From positions 1 to 42,661 of the forward strand of contig JAHITV010000041.1 of the NCBI GenBank assembly GCA_018817315.1: a stretch of 42,661 nucleotides of DNA, written 5' to 3'. The DNA is from Patescibacteria group bacterium (GTDB lineage: Bacteria; Patescibacteriota; Patescibacteriia; UBA1558; UBA10009). The notes beneath the pieces are model-generated. The model did not search any database. It saw nothing but the letters and a program-made list of their open reading frames with translations, and was not told the origin of the DNA. A program made the position numbers and the translations under genes. Of the stretch, positions 32,886-40,208 are shown piece by piece (position 1 is the first letter of the stretch; every line of letters starts with the position of its first letter).

Positions 32886-32914
32886 AGTATAGATTATTTT
32901 TTGAATATTGTCAA
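32886..32914 (-). promoter_or_regulatory. Sigma-70-type promoter for dksA-like/lspA
   Basis: Minus strand TTGACA (32909-32914), 17-bp spacer, TATACT (32886-32891). It lies after the terminator of the upstream RNA gene, so the two are separate units. Confidence 0.85.
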
Positions 32915-32956
32915 TCCCATTTTTCGTAAGAGGATAGTCAAGTATTAAATTTTTGA

Positions 32957-32986
32957 AATGAAAAGGGCGCTAAGAAGCGCCCTTTT
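32957..32986. terminator. Bidirectional terminator of the RNA gene
   Basis: gggcgct (32965-32971), loop, agcgccc (32976-32982) with runs of A before and T after on both strands. Confidence 0.85.
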
Positions 32987-33340
32987 GTATATAACTAAGT
33001 TATTTTACGGCCTTCTTAGCGCCCACAAGTTCTGAGATCCGCTTCCTTTACGTCCTGCAAAAGCGGGACATAGGAAAGAAGATGTAAGGTCTTAGAACTC
33101 TTCTGGCGCTAATTTCCGACTGTTTAGCGAAAAGTCGTTTACAGCTCTTAGTGGTAAGCTCCTTATTTTTTTAAAAAGTTACCTTTCAGAGTTTTTATTT
33201 TTGTTTTACTTCATTAAAAGGTGTTGTTAATGGGCATGGTCGGCCATACCCTAACGAATTGTAAACGACAGAAAAATCCCCTAAAAGATAGTTTCAGAGG
33301 ACATTTTCTATATCTAAAGAGCATTTTGTTTTTATTTTAT
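32965..33340 (-). ncRNA. Unidentified structured RNA gene, about 380 nt
   Basis: No protein gene fits 32915-33497, yet a strong promoter (33347-33375) points into it on the minus strand and a terminator closes it. Visible pairings are: GTCGTTTACA (33261-33270 region) with TGTAAACGAC (near 33140), enclosing about 110 nt; a tetraloop hairpin GGGtATGG-ccga-CCATgCCC (33229-33250); and a 3' rod from TTAGCGCC (near 33110) to GGCGCTAA (near 33018) with an inner AGTTCT/AGAACT helix and a large bubble, like a small 6S RNA. Size suits RNase P RNA or tmRNA, but I find neither GAGGAAAGTCC and ACAGAA-GGCTTA nor tRNA-like ends and a tag frame. The class is unresolved. Confidence 0.6.
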
Positions 33341-33346
33341 ATTTTC

Positions 33347-33375
33347 ATTATATCATATCAAGATATAAAAGTCAA
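33347..33375 (-). promoter_or_regulatory. Strong sigma-70-type promoter for the RNA gene
   Basis: Minus strand TTGACT (33370-33375), 17-bp spacer, perfect TATAAT (33347-33352). Transcription should begin near 33340. Confidence 0.88.
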
Positions 33376-33446
33376 CTCTATTTTATGGCTAAAATTAGCG
33401 AAAATTTTATTAAAAATTATTTTTAGTGAAATTTTGAACACAAAAT

Positions 33447-33475
33447 TTATTCACAGATATAACAGTTTATCCACA
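33447..33475 (+). promoter_or_regulatory. Two DnaA boxes 20 bp apart
   Basis: TTATTCACA (33447-33455) and TTATCCACA (33467-33475) both match TTATNCACA and share the extension GATAT; they are two helical turns apart on the same strand, in very AT-rich DNA. They lie 70-100 bp upstream of the RNA-gene promoter. They could be part of a replication origin or a DnaA-controlled regulatory site. dnaA is not in the window. Confidence 0.55.
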
Positions 33476-33497
33476 GATATTATAAAATTCAGAGATT

Positions 33498-34922
33498 TTA
33501 GTAGAAAAATAAAAGTTTTATTTCATCATTAATTAACGAAACTGCTGTGATTTTAGAGAAATCCTTAATAAACAAAGAAGTGTTGAATATCTTTTGTTTC
33601 TGAGGATAAAAGGTGAAAATAGAGCTAATTTCAGTTAAATTATCCTGGTTTTCCCAGTCCATTTCCTTTATATCGCCCATTTTATTGCCTAATAATAAAG
33701 CATTATCCTTTAAAGCATAGCCGATTTTTTCGGAAGTTTCCGGAATACTGCTTTTGAATATTTGCCAGCCGTCATCTTCGACATTTTCCCAAACAACTGT
33801 ACTGGGATCAGTAATTAGTTCAACGGCCTGGCTTTTATCAGGTAAAGTTATAGTTCGTTTAACAGGGTTGAATTGAGCCAAATAATTCTTTAGATAACCA
33901 TCAATGATTTGTTGATTATTCCTGTTAGTCAAAAGTTGCCAGTCACTACCTTGAACAGCGACAATTATTGGTCCAGTAAGCTCACCTATAGCTTCTTTTA
34001 AGGAAATTTGCAACTCGCTCCAAATAAGAGCATCTGCCTGTTTAAAATAATTATTTAAACTAGCATTAGTTTTTAATTGCTCAATCAAGACAGTAGGATC
34101 ACTAATGCCAAAAATCAGATCATATTCTTTGGGCAAAAATTTTAGAAAATCATCCAAATTTTCGGCAGCTGTAGGGGGAGTTTGTAGCGGTTTTAATTCT
34201 AAGGAAAGTTGATGGGGTTTGCTGAATGTTTTTAAGGTAAAATTTTGACTGTTGGTCATTTGCAGGGGCTTGAGAATAGTTTGCAAATCACCAAGCAGAT
34301 TTTGATACGTTGCTTCAAAAAAAGAATTTTGGATATAAGTGGTTAGCCAGGGAGAAAATTCTATTGATAAAAAATAAGAAGAACGGCTAGGAGATTTTCC
34401 AGTCATTTGATTTAATAATTCCTGATTATTAGAAATAACTAAAATATTTTGCTTAATGATTTGCTGATAAAGATCAGTTAATTTTAACTCGCCGATTTTT
34501 TCCGTTTCTTTTTTATTGGCTAAAGCTAAAATAATTCCGTAATTTTCCGGGTTTTGAAAAAAAACAATACCTTGAGAAAACTTTTTTATTATTAGTTGTT
34601 CATCAGCAGGCAGTTTATTTAAAAAATCAGTTATAATTTTATTGCCTGCTTGATAAACATTGTTAAGGCCGGGATTATTGAGTAATTGTTGACGTTGGTT
34701 TTTTGAAAAAAGTGTATAATCATTTTTAAAAGTAAAAGCAATATCATATTTTTGTGGTAAAAGACCGGTTAATTCATAAACAGGTGAATAATATTTTTGA
34801 TATAAAAAATAACTAAAGAAAACTAAAAGGATTATCAAACCCAGAATTATAAAATAATAGCGGTATTTTGACCACCAACTTTTTTGTTTAAGATAATCTG
34901 GATATAAAATTTCCGCTGGCAT
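33498..34922 (-). CDS. Membrane-anchored extracytoplasmic protein, unknown function
   Basis: The 474-residue protein has a short cytoplasmic head, one membrane helix (about residues 22-44) and a large outer domain. Repeated features such as LLPQKYDIAFTF near 54 and FLPKEYDLIFGI near 265 suggest two copies of an alpha/beta unit. The layout recalls DUF3352-type proteins, but the match is by impression only. Single gene; no known role. Confidence 0.65.
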   Translation of the reverse strand: MPAEILYPDYLKQKSWWSKYRYYFIILGLIILLVFFSYFLYQKYYSPVYELTGLLPQKYDIAFTFKNDYTLFSKNQRQQLLNNPGLNNVYQAGNKIITDFLNKLPADEQLIIKKFSQGIVFFQNPENYGIILALANKKETEKIGELKLTDLYQQIIKQNILVISNNQELLNQMTGKSPSRSSYFLSIEFSPWLTTYIQNSFFEATYQNLLGDLQTILKPLQMTNSQNFTLKTFSKPHQLSLELKPLQTPPTAAENLDDFLKFLPKEYDLIFGISDPTVLIEQLKTNASLNNYFKQADALIWSELQISLKEAIGELTGPIIVAVQGSDWQLLTNRNNQQIIDGYLKNYLAQFNPVKRTITLPDKSQAVELITDPSTVVWENVEDDGWQIFKSSIPETSEKIGYALKDNALLLGNKMGDIKEMDWENQDNLTEISSIFTFYPQKQKIFNTSLFIKDFSKITAVSLINDEIKLLFFY

Positions 34923-35017
34923 TCTTTTATTTTAGCATATTTAAAAATTTAAGGTATGTTTTTGAAAATTCTAACAATGAGATTCATTTTCGGATGGATC
35001 TCGTTTTTTATAAACCA

Positions 35018-35079
35018 AAAAACGAGGCGATTTCGAGCTAAGCTCGATCTCAGGCTAAGCTTGATTCAACCTCGTTTTT
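35018..35079 (-). terminator. Terminator of pnp, built from nested palindromes
   Basis: Outer arms aaaaacgagg (35018-35027) and cctcgttttt (35070-35079) hold cgagctaagctcg (35034-35046) and aggctaagcttg. On the minus strand CCTCGTTTTTT ends the pnp transcript. The inner parts belong to the GCTAAGC palindrome family. Confidence 0.75.
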
Positions 35080-35081
35080 AT

Positions 35082-37322
35082 TTATCTATTTCTATGGAAC
35101 GGTCTGGAATGTCCTTTGGTTCGCGGTTTATGATCTTTTCTTTTGTTGTAGTAGTCATCAGAAAAATCTTTTGGTTTAGGTAAAAGTTCTTTGCGCGAAA
35201 GTTCTATTCTATCCTTTTCTTTATCTATATTTGTTACTTTAACTTTGACTTTATCGCCAGTTTTTAAAACATCAGAAACTTTATTGACATGTTCCCAGGC
35301 AATTTGCGAAACATGAACCATGCCGTCCTGGCCAGGTAAAAATTCCACAATAGCACCGATTTCTCCGCCATTATCTTTGCTTTTGATAATCTGGGTGACT
35401 GTTCCTTCATACTCTTCGCCGATTTGAACTTCGTGGGTCAATTGTTTTATCCAATCAACTGCCTTGGTCGCACCTTGTTCATTAGTAGAGGTTATAAAGA
35501 CTAGACCGGTTGGTTCTATATCAATAGCTACATCACATTCTTCAATAATTTTATTAATAATTTTACCACCCGGACCGATTACTTCGCGGATTTTTTCCGG
35601 ATTGATTTCTAAGGTAATGATTCTCGGGGCATAAGGAGAAAGCTCGCTGCGGGGCTCGCTAATGGTTTGAGCCATTGTTTTAAGGATTTTTCCCCGGGCA
35701 GTTTTAGCTTTTTCCAAAGTTTCTTTAACTATTTGTAGGCTAAGACCGCTTAACTTGATATCAAGCTGGATAGCGGTAATACCTTTGGCAGTGCCAGCGA
35801 TTTTAAAATCCATATCACCAGCATGATCTTCAATTCCTTGGATATCAGTTAAAATTTTATAGTTGGTTTTATTATTAGGGTCAGTTAGCAATCCCATGGC
35901 AATACCAGCTACCGGCGTTCTAATAGGCACGCCAGCATCCATTAAAGCCAGAATTGTACCGCAAGCTGCTGCCTGGGAAGAAGAACCATTAGAGGATAAG
36001 ACTTCGGAGACGACGCGGATAGTGTAAGGAAATTTTTCTTTGTCAGGCAAAACCGGCTCTACTGCTTTTTCTGCCAGAGCACCATGGCCAATATCCCTGC
36101 GCGAAGGGCCGCGGTTGGGTTTGACTTCGCCTACAGAAAAAGGAGGAAAATTATAATGATGCATATATCGTTTTTTGCCTTCTTCTTCCATGCCATCAAG
36201 AAACTGTTCATCGCCGGGCGAACCTAAAGTGACAATAGAAAGCACCTGGGTTTCGCCGCGGTTAAATAAACCAGAGCCGTGCACGCGGGGAATTAATCCC
36301 ACTTCGCAGGAAAGTTCTCTGATGTCATCGGGCTGGCGGCCGTCTACTCTAATATTTTTTTCCAAAACTAGTTTTCTGGCTTCCTCTTCCAAATATTTGT
36401 TAATTAAAGCAATGCCTCTGGCTCGGGCTTCTTTGGAAACTTCATTATCTTCTTTAAGGGTCGCATCTACTTCTTCTTGTAGTTTTAAGATATTATTTTT
36501 ATACTCTTCTTTGGAGTTATTAAAAACTTGAGCAATTTTACCTTTAATCAGATGATAAACTTTTGCTTCCAGTTTTTCGGCGGTTAACTGTCCTTCTTCA
36601 GAAATTTCAGGAGTCTCCTGTTTTTTTTCTACGCCGAATTCTTTTTGAACATCAGCAATTAACCCTACTACTTTTTTTAGATGTTTAAGGCCAAAAGCCA
36701 CTGCTTCTTCAATTGTTTTTTCCGAGACTTCTTTACCGCTGGCTTCTATCATTATTACTTCCTCGCCAGTGCCGGTTAAGAAAAGATCAAAGTCGCTTTT
36801 TTCTCTGGCGTCGTAAGAACCGTTTAAAACCCATTCGCCATTAATTTGTCCTATTCTTACACTACCTATAGGACCTGTCCAAGGAATAGGGGAAATAGCC
36901 AGTGCCGTGGAAGCAGCAATTAAAGCAGGAAAATCAGGATCATTTTCACCGTCAACCGAAAAAACCGTTATCATCACTTGAACATCTTTGCGTTCACTTT
37001 CTTTAAATAAGGGCCGGATAGCGCGGTCAATTAAGCGGGCAGTGAGAATAGCTTCGTCAGAAGGGCGACCTTCGCGTTTTATCCAGCGGGAACCTTTTAT
37101 TTTTCCGGCCGCATACATTTTTTCTTCATAATCAACCATCAGCGGGAAGTAATCAATACCTTCTCTTGGTTCTGCGCCGGTTACGGCTGTAGCCAAAACA
37201 ACTGTATCGCCGTAACGGACAGTACAGGAACCGTGTGCCTGCTGGGCAAGCTTGCCCAGTTCAATTGTTAGTTTTTTGCCAGCAATTTCCAGAGAGAAAC
37301 TGGAACTTTCTTTTTTAGACAT
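35082..37322 (-). CDS. pnp: Polyribonucleotide nucleotidyltransferase (PNPase)
   Basis: This 3'-5' phosphorolytic exoribonuclease forms a trimer. The 746-residue protein has the first RNase PH domain (PREGIDYFPLMVDYEEKMYA near 51), the second active domain (MHHYNFPPFSVGEVKPNRGP near 388, SNGSSSQAAACG near 438, DHAGDMDFKIAGT near 487), the KH domain (GPGGKIINKIIEE near 560) and S1 domain (IVEFLPGQDGMVHVSQIAW near 636). A basic tail of about 25 residues follows. Its 5' leader can fold (see the NYN-pnp gap). With RNase Y and the NrnA-like protein it completes an RNA-decay set. Confidence 0.98.
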   Translation of the reverse strand: MSKKESSSFSLEIAGKKLTIELGKLAQQAHGSCTVRYGDTVVLATAVTGAEPREGIDYFPLMVDYEEKMYAAGKIKGSRWIKREGRPSDEAILTARLIDRAIRPLFKESERKDVQVMITVFSVDGENDPDFPALIAASTALAISPIPWTGPIGSVRIGQINGEWVLNGSYDAREKSDFDLFLTGTGEEVIMIEASGKEVSEKTIEEAVAFGLKHLKKVVGLIADVQKEFGVEKKQETPEISEEGQLTAEKLEAKVYHLIKGKIAQVFNNSKEEYKNNILKLQEEVDATLKEDNEVSKEARARGIALINKYLEEEARKLVLEKNIRVDGRQPDDIRELSCEVGLIPRVHGSGLFNRGETQVLSIVTLGSPGDEQFLDGMEEEGKKRYMHHYNFPPFSVGEVKPNRGPSRRDIGHGALAEKAVEPVLPDKEKFPYTIRVVSEVLSSNGSSSQAAACGTILALMDAGVPIRTPVAGIAMGLLTDPNNKTNYKILTDIQGIEDHAGDMDFKIAGTAKGITAIQLDIKLSGLSLQIVKETLEKAKTARGKILKTMAQTISEPRSELSPYAPRIITLEINPEKIREVIGPGGKIINKIIEECDVAIDIEPTGLVFITSTNEQGATKAVDWIKQLTHEVQIGEEYEGTVTQIIKSKDNGGEIGAIVEFLPGQDGMVHVSQIAWEHVNKVSDVLKTGDKVKVKVTNIDKEKDRIELSRKELLPKPKDFSDDYYNKRKDHKPRTKGHSRPFHRNR

Positions 37323-37431
37323 AGTTTTTTACTTTCTGGCGCTGGCAAGCAGACTTCAGACTATTTCTAGTACTTAAAAATTCTTAGTGTCTAGAAAGTA
37401 AGTCTACTTGTCTGATTACCAGCCGATTATC
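37323..37431 (-). promoter_or_regulatory. pnp leader with long inverted repeats
   Basis: Minus strand ACTTACTTTCTAGACAC (near 37390) and GCCAGAAAGTAAA (near 37330) give a 9-bp stem, with further pairing of agtctg/cagact segments inside. In enterobacteria pnp mRNA is autoregulated through an RNase III-cut leader hairpin; a similar role here is inference from position. Confidence 0.35.
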
Positions 37432-37935
37432 TTATTTAGTTTTTAACAAAAATTTTCTTTTATTTTTGGAAAGATCAGTAAAATCATCTGCGCGTTCAAT
37501 TATTAGATGAGAGGTACTTTCGCCAAAAGCCATAACTTCTACTTCCTGACCGAGCATTTGCAAATATTCAATTAAGGGAACAAAATCTCCATCACCCGAA
37601 ACTATAACAGTTACATCAGTTTTGGAAGAGTGTTTAATAGCATCCATGGCAATGCCTACATCCCAGTCAGCTTTTTTGGCTCCGCCGGGGAAAATTTGCA
37701 GGCCTTTCATTTTAACCTTAAAACCTTGTTTATCCAAAGCGTCAAAAAAACTTAATTCTTCTTTGCTTTGAGATTTAATAACATAAGCTATAGCTAAAAC
37801 CAATTTGCGTTCAGCTACTGCTTCTTCCAAAATATTTTTAAAATTTACCCGGCAGTTATAAAGATTCTTGGCCGAGTGATACATGTTTTGTACATCAACA
37901 AAAATTCCCACACGTTGTTCTGGATGTCTAGTCAT
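37432..37935 (-). CDS. NYN-domain (LabA/DUF88) ribonuclease-like protein
   Basis: The 167-residue PIN-like protein has acidic active-site residues in GIFVDVQNMYH near 10, KKADWDVGIAMDAI near 87 and VIVSGDGDFVPLIEYL near 108, the NYN set. Such proteins are Mg-dependent RNases or RNA-processing factors. It lies between rpsO and pnp, all in one direction, so a role in RNA processing is likely but inferred. Confidence 0.88.
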   Translation of the reverse strand: MTRHPEQRVGIFVDVQNMYHSAKNLYNCRVNFKNILEEAVAERKLVLAIAYVIKSQSKEELSFFDALDKQGFKVKMKGLQIFPGGAKKADWDVGIAMDAIKHSSKTDVTVIVSGDGDFVPLIEYLQMLGQEVEVMAFGESTSHLIIERADDFTDLSKNKRKFLLKTK

Positions 37936-37962
37936 AAATAAATAATTAGTTAAAAATAAAAT

Positions 37963-38310
37963 TTATTCTTTAGTTTGTTTATCTTTACTGGATTCCTCTT
38001 CTGAAATTTTAGGTTCCAGATCCTCTTCATCAGTAGCTCTTTTAGCAATTTTGATTTTTAGTTTTTTGGCAACAGTGTCAAAACTTTCGGCGTTTTCTTT
38101 TTCCAAATAACGTAAAAGCTTCCTTCTTAAGGAAACCTTTTTAATTAGACCTCGTCTGGAGGAATGATCTTTTTTGTGTTGTTGGAGATGTTTGGTAAGC
38201 TCCTTAATTTCTTCTGTTAGAATAGCAATCTGCACTTCGGGCGAGCCAGTATCGTTGTTATGGGTTTTAAATTTTTGGATGATTTGATTCTTCTTTTTTT
38301 TGTCTAACAT
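37963..38310 (-). CDS. rpsO: 30S ribosomal protein uS15 with acidic C-terminal extension
   Basis: Residues 1-88 match uS15 (THNNDTGSPEVQIAILTEEI, HKKDHSSRRGLIKKVSLRRK, LLRYLEKE), which binds the central domain of 16S rRNA. The usual length is about 89; this protein has 115, the extra part being TDEEDLEPKISEEESSKDKQ plus TKE, acidic and probably disordered. The rpsO to pnp order is the classic one, here with an NYN gene between. Confidence 0.95.
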   Translation of the reverse strand: MLDKKKKNQIIQKFKTHNNDTGSPEVQIAILTEEIKELTKHLQQHKKDHSSRRGLIKKVSLRRKLLRYLEKENAESFDTVAKKLKIKIAKRATDEEDLEPKISEEESSKDKQTKE

Positions 38311-38392
38311 AAATTTTCCTTATAAGCGATTGCCAAGCCAGTTGACGTTAGACTATCAAGCTGTCCGAGCAATCGTTACTAATTAATAAAGT
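38311..38392 (-). promoter_or_regulatory. Structured rpsO leader, possible S15 autoregulatory site
   Basis: The mRNA leader has a 7-bp stem (38369-38375 with 38327-38333, CGATTGC/GCAATCG) enclosing GGACAGCTTG...CTGGCTTGG, then AAGGA before ATG. S15 represses its own mRNA through leader structures in several bacteria. Here the link is by position and foldability only. Confidence 0.4.
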
Positions 38393-38398
38393 AAAGTT

Positions 38399-38427
38399 AC
38401 AATATCATAAAAAATATAATATGTCAA
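38399..38427 (-). promoter_or_regulatory. Sigma-70-type promoter for rpsO
   Basis: Minus strand TTGACA (38422-38427), 17-bp spacer, TATTGT (38399-38404). Confidence 0.82.
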
Positions 38428-38589
38428 ACGAAAAAGGATTACTTTGATTACCTTGCCATCGGAGCTTGTTTAAATTATTATAACGCATTGGTTAAGCACA
38501 TCTAGTGCGCCGTACCCGCCGAATTGGCGGGGGAGGCGTGTCAAATCAAGAACTTTACTTAGTCATAGTGTCATTTTACGACGCTATGT

Positions 38590-38595
38590 TATAAT
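38590..38595 (+). promoter_or_regulatory. Extended -10 promoter for the recombinase
   Basis: TGT-TATAAT 20 bases before ATG 38615, with no good -35 at 17 bp. A GC-rich palindrome (acccgccgaattggcggg, about 38515-38532) lies upstream. Confidence 0.45.
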
Positions 38596-38614
38596 ATAAA
38601 CATCTTTTAGTTAT

Positions 38615-39472
38615 ATGGCCAAAGACATTAAATCATTATTGGAAAAATTTTTAAAAGAGTTACGGAATAAAAAAAAGCTTTCACTTGCCACTGTCAATAA
38701 CTACACTTTTTATTTAAAAAGATTTTTGATTTTTGGCAAGATAACTAACATCAATCAGCTTAGCAAGGAAAAAATCAAAGCTTTTGTTGATCATTTAAAT
38801 CAACCATCAGGTAAAAATAAAGTCTTGAATGCAGCTACGCAAAATTACCATTTAATTGCTTTAAGGTCATTTTTAAAATTTTTAACAAACAAGGGTTTTA
38901 AAGTCATCCCGGCAGAAAACATTCGTTTAAATAAAACAAGGCCCAAAATCTATCCTTTACCTGACTTGGAGAAAATTTTAACTTTACCTCTTAAAACAAA
39001 AAATACAGCAATTATTAAATTAAGAGATGAAGCTATTTTAGAACTTTTATTGACGACCGGACTTAAAGTTTCGGAACTGGTTAATTTAAAAGTTGCTTCT
39101 TTGGATTTTAAAAAAGGACAATTAAAGATTAGTTTAAAAAAATCCCAAAGCAGAAAAGTGCCGTTGGATAATCAATGTCAGTATTCACTTAAACAGTATT
39201 TAGCCAGCCGAAAAGAGACCGCAGATTTTTTGTTTATTAGTCACGACAGAGCCTGCCAAAAAAGAAGCAACACTGAACAGAAATTAACTCCCAGATCAGT
39301 TCAAAGATTAGTAAAAAAATATACTAAAATGGCTGAATTAAGTGAGCAGATCACTCCTCAAACTTTTCGGCGTTTCTATATCAGTTCGCTTCTGTCAAAA
39401 AACTCTGATTTGAAAAATATTCAGGATAAACTAGGACATGCTTCTGTTAATATTATTAAGATGTATAAATGA
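38615..39472 (+). CDS. Tyrosine recombinase (XerC/D-like) with altered active site
   Basis: The 285-residue protein has a SAM-like core-binding N-domain (residues 5-90) and a catalytic domain. Family members need R-K-H-R-H-Y. Here box I reads TTGLKVSEL (Lys for the first Arg), the beta-hairpin Lys is in KSQSRKVPL, the HxxR motif reads TPQTFRR (Gln for His, Arg kept), and LGHAS and the MYK tyrosine are present. The protein stops one residue after the Tyr, so the last helix that swaps between protomers is gone. It may be inactive or specialised. It sits just before a disrupted tRNA-Arg and a GIY-YIG gene. Confidence 0.85.
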   Translation: MAKDIKSLLEKFLKELRNKKKLSLATVNNYTFYLKRFLIFGKITNINQLSKEKIKAFVDHLNQPSGKNKVLNAATQNYHLIALRSFLKFLTNKGFKVIPAENIRLNKTRPKIYPLPDLEKILTLPLKTKNTAIIKLRDEAILELLLTTGLKVSELVNLKVASLDFKKGQLKISLKKSQSRKVPLDNQCQYSLKQYLASRKETADFLFISHDRACQKRSNTEQKLTPRSVQRLVKKYTKMAELSEQITPQTFRRFYISSLLSKNSDLKNIQDKLGHASVNIIKMYK

Positions 39473-39488
39473 AAAATTATTTTTTTTC

Positions 39489-39517
39489 TTGACTTCTTAG
39501 TTTATTAATGGTATTTT
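39489..39517 (+). promoter_or_regulatory. Promoter in front of the disrupted tRNA-Arg
   Basis: TTGACT (39489-39494), 17-bp spacer, TATTTT (39512-39517). It faces the broken tRNA copy; no equivalent is seen directly before the intact copy. Confidence 0.6.
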
Positions 39518-39567
39518 ATTCAGGATTTTAAAATATGCCTCGATAGTTCCCGCCTAATTCATCTGAG

Positions 39568-39688
39568 GCCCTGTTAGTTCAACGGACCCGCCCGACTGCC
39601 TTGCGGCAGCAAGGCGGGCGCGGTAGAACAACGGCCTTCCCCGCTATTCAGCGGGCAAGTAAGCCGTGGATCAAGGTTCGATTCCTTG
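39568..39688 (+). pseudogene. tRNA-Arg(UCU) copy interrupted by two palindromes
   Basis: Aligned with the intact gene at 40023-40097, this copy carries a 37-base insert in the D-loop (39587-39623; stems cgccc/gggcg and gccttgc/gcaaggc) and a 20-base insert inside the anticodon (39640-39659; cccgct-attc-agcggg-caag, between TC and T). The T-arm is intact (caaggttcgattccttg), but the acceptor 3' strand and CCA are replaced by AT-rich DNA. It cannot give a normal tRNA. A promoter is present upstream. Confidence 0.88.
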
Positions 39689-39720
39689 TTATTTATATTA
39701 ATAATTAAAGAAAAGCGATT

Positions 39721-39984
39721 ATGTACTATATTTACATTCTTTTTAGTCTAAAAGACAAGAAATTTTATATTGGTTATACTGCTGATTTAAAAATAAAATT
39801 AATAGAGCATAAACAAGGTAAAGTTAAATCAACTAGATACCGATTGCCAATAAAATTGTTGTGTTATGAAGTTTACGGTTATAAAATAGAAGCAATGAAA
39901 CGAGAAAAGTTTTTAAAAAGCAGTGATGGTAAAAAAGATTTAAGGAGAAGGTTAACAGTGAGTTTAGGTAGTTTAAATTGTTAG
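39721..39984 (+). CDS. GIY-YIG endonuclease (URI/YhbQ-like)
   Basis: The 87-residue protein is a minimal GIY-YIG domain: YIYILFSLKDKKFYIGYTAD carries the two short motifs (YIY and YIG), followed by the EHKQGKVKSTRYRLP region with the conserved Arg and the Glu in EVYGYKIEAMKREKFLK, which holds the catalytic metal. Stand-alone proteins of this type are numerous in CPR genomes and may act as structure-specific or mobile nucleases. It sits between the two tRNA-Arg copies and thus may have come with the duplication. Confidence 0.9.
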   Translation: MYYIYILFSLKDKKFYIGYTADLKIKLIEHKQGKVKSTRYRLPIKLLCYEVYGYKIEAMKREKFLKSSDGKKDLRRRLTVSLGSLNC

Positions 39985-40022
39985 TTATTTTATTTTAATA
40001 GTTTCCGCCTAATTCGCCTGAG

Positions 40023-40097
40023 GCCCTGGTAGTTCAACGGATAGAACAACGGCCTTCTAAGCCGTAGATCAAGGTTCGATTCCTTGCCAGGGTACCA
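40023..40097 (+). tRNA. tRNA-Arg(UCU)
   Basis: Starts GCCCTGGTAGTTC and ends CCAGGGTACCA with CCA encoded and a G·U first pair. Anticodon loop CTTCTAA gives TCT, reading AGA. An inverted repeat flanks the gene (ccgcctaattcg before, cgaattaggcgg after), which could extend the precursor stem. Confidence 0.95.
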
Positions 40098-40208
40098 GAC
40101 GAATTAGGCGGATAGATAATTCTGCGTTACTAAATAACAAGGAGTAAAAATTTTTAAATAGAGCACTATATACTGGATTATTTTTATATTTTATATAAAT
40201 ATAACAAC

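Larger units (their letters stand above)
39543..40086 (+). repeat. Direct repeats of tRNA-Arg region flanking a GIY-YIG gene
   Basis: The left copy 39543-39688 and right copy 39998-40086 share the 5' flank (atagttNccgcctaattc) and the tRNA from its first base to the T-stem. The first 44 positions differ at four. The left copy has two extra palindromic inserts and lacks the acceptor 3' strand. The GIY-YIG gene lies between. Confidence 0.9.

Noticed and set aside
32965-33340. tmRNA or RNase P RNA assignment for the orphan RNA
   Set aside because: No tRNA-like ends or tag frame for tmRNA, and neither universal P4 strand of RNase P RNA seen by eye; left open for a model search.
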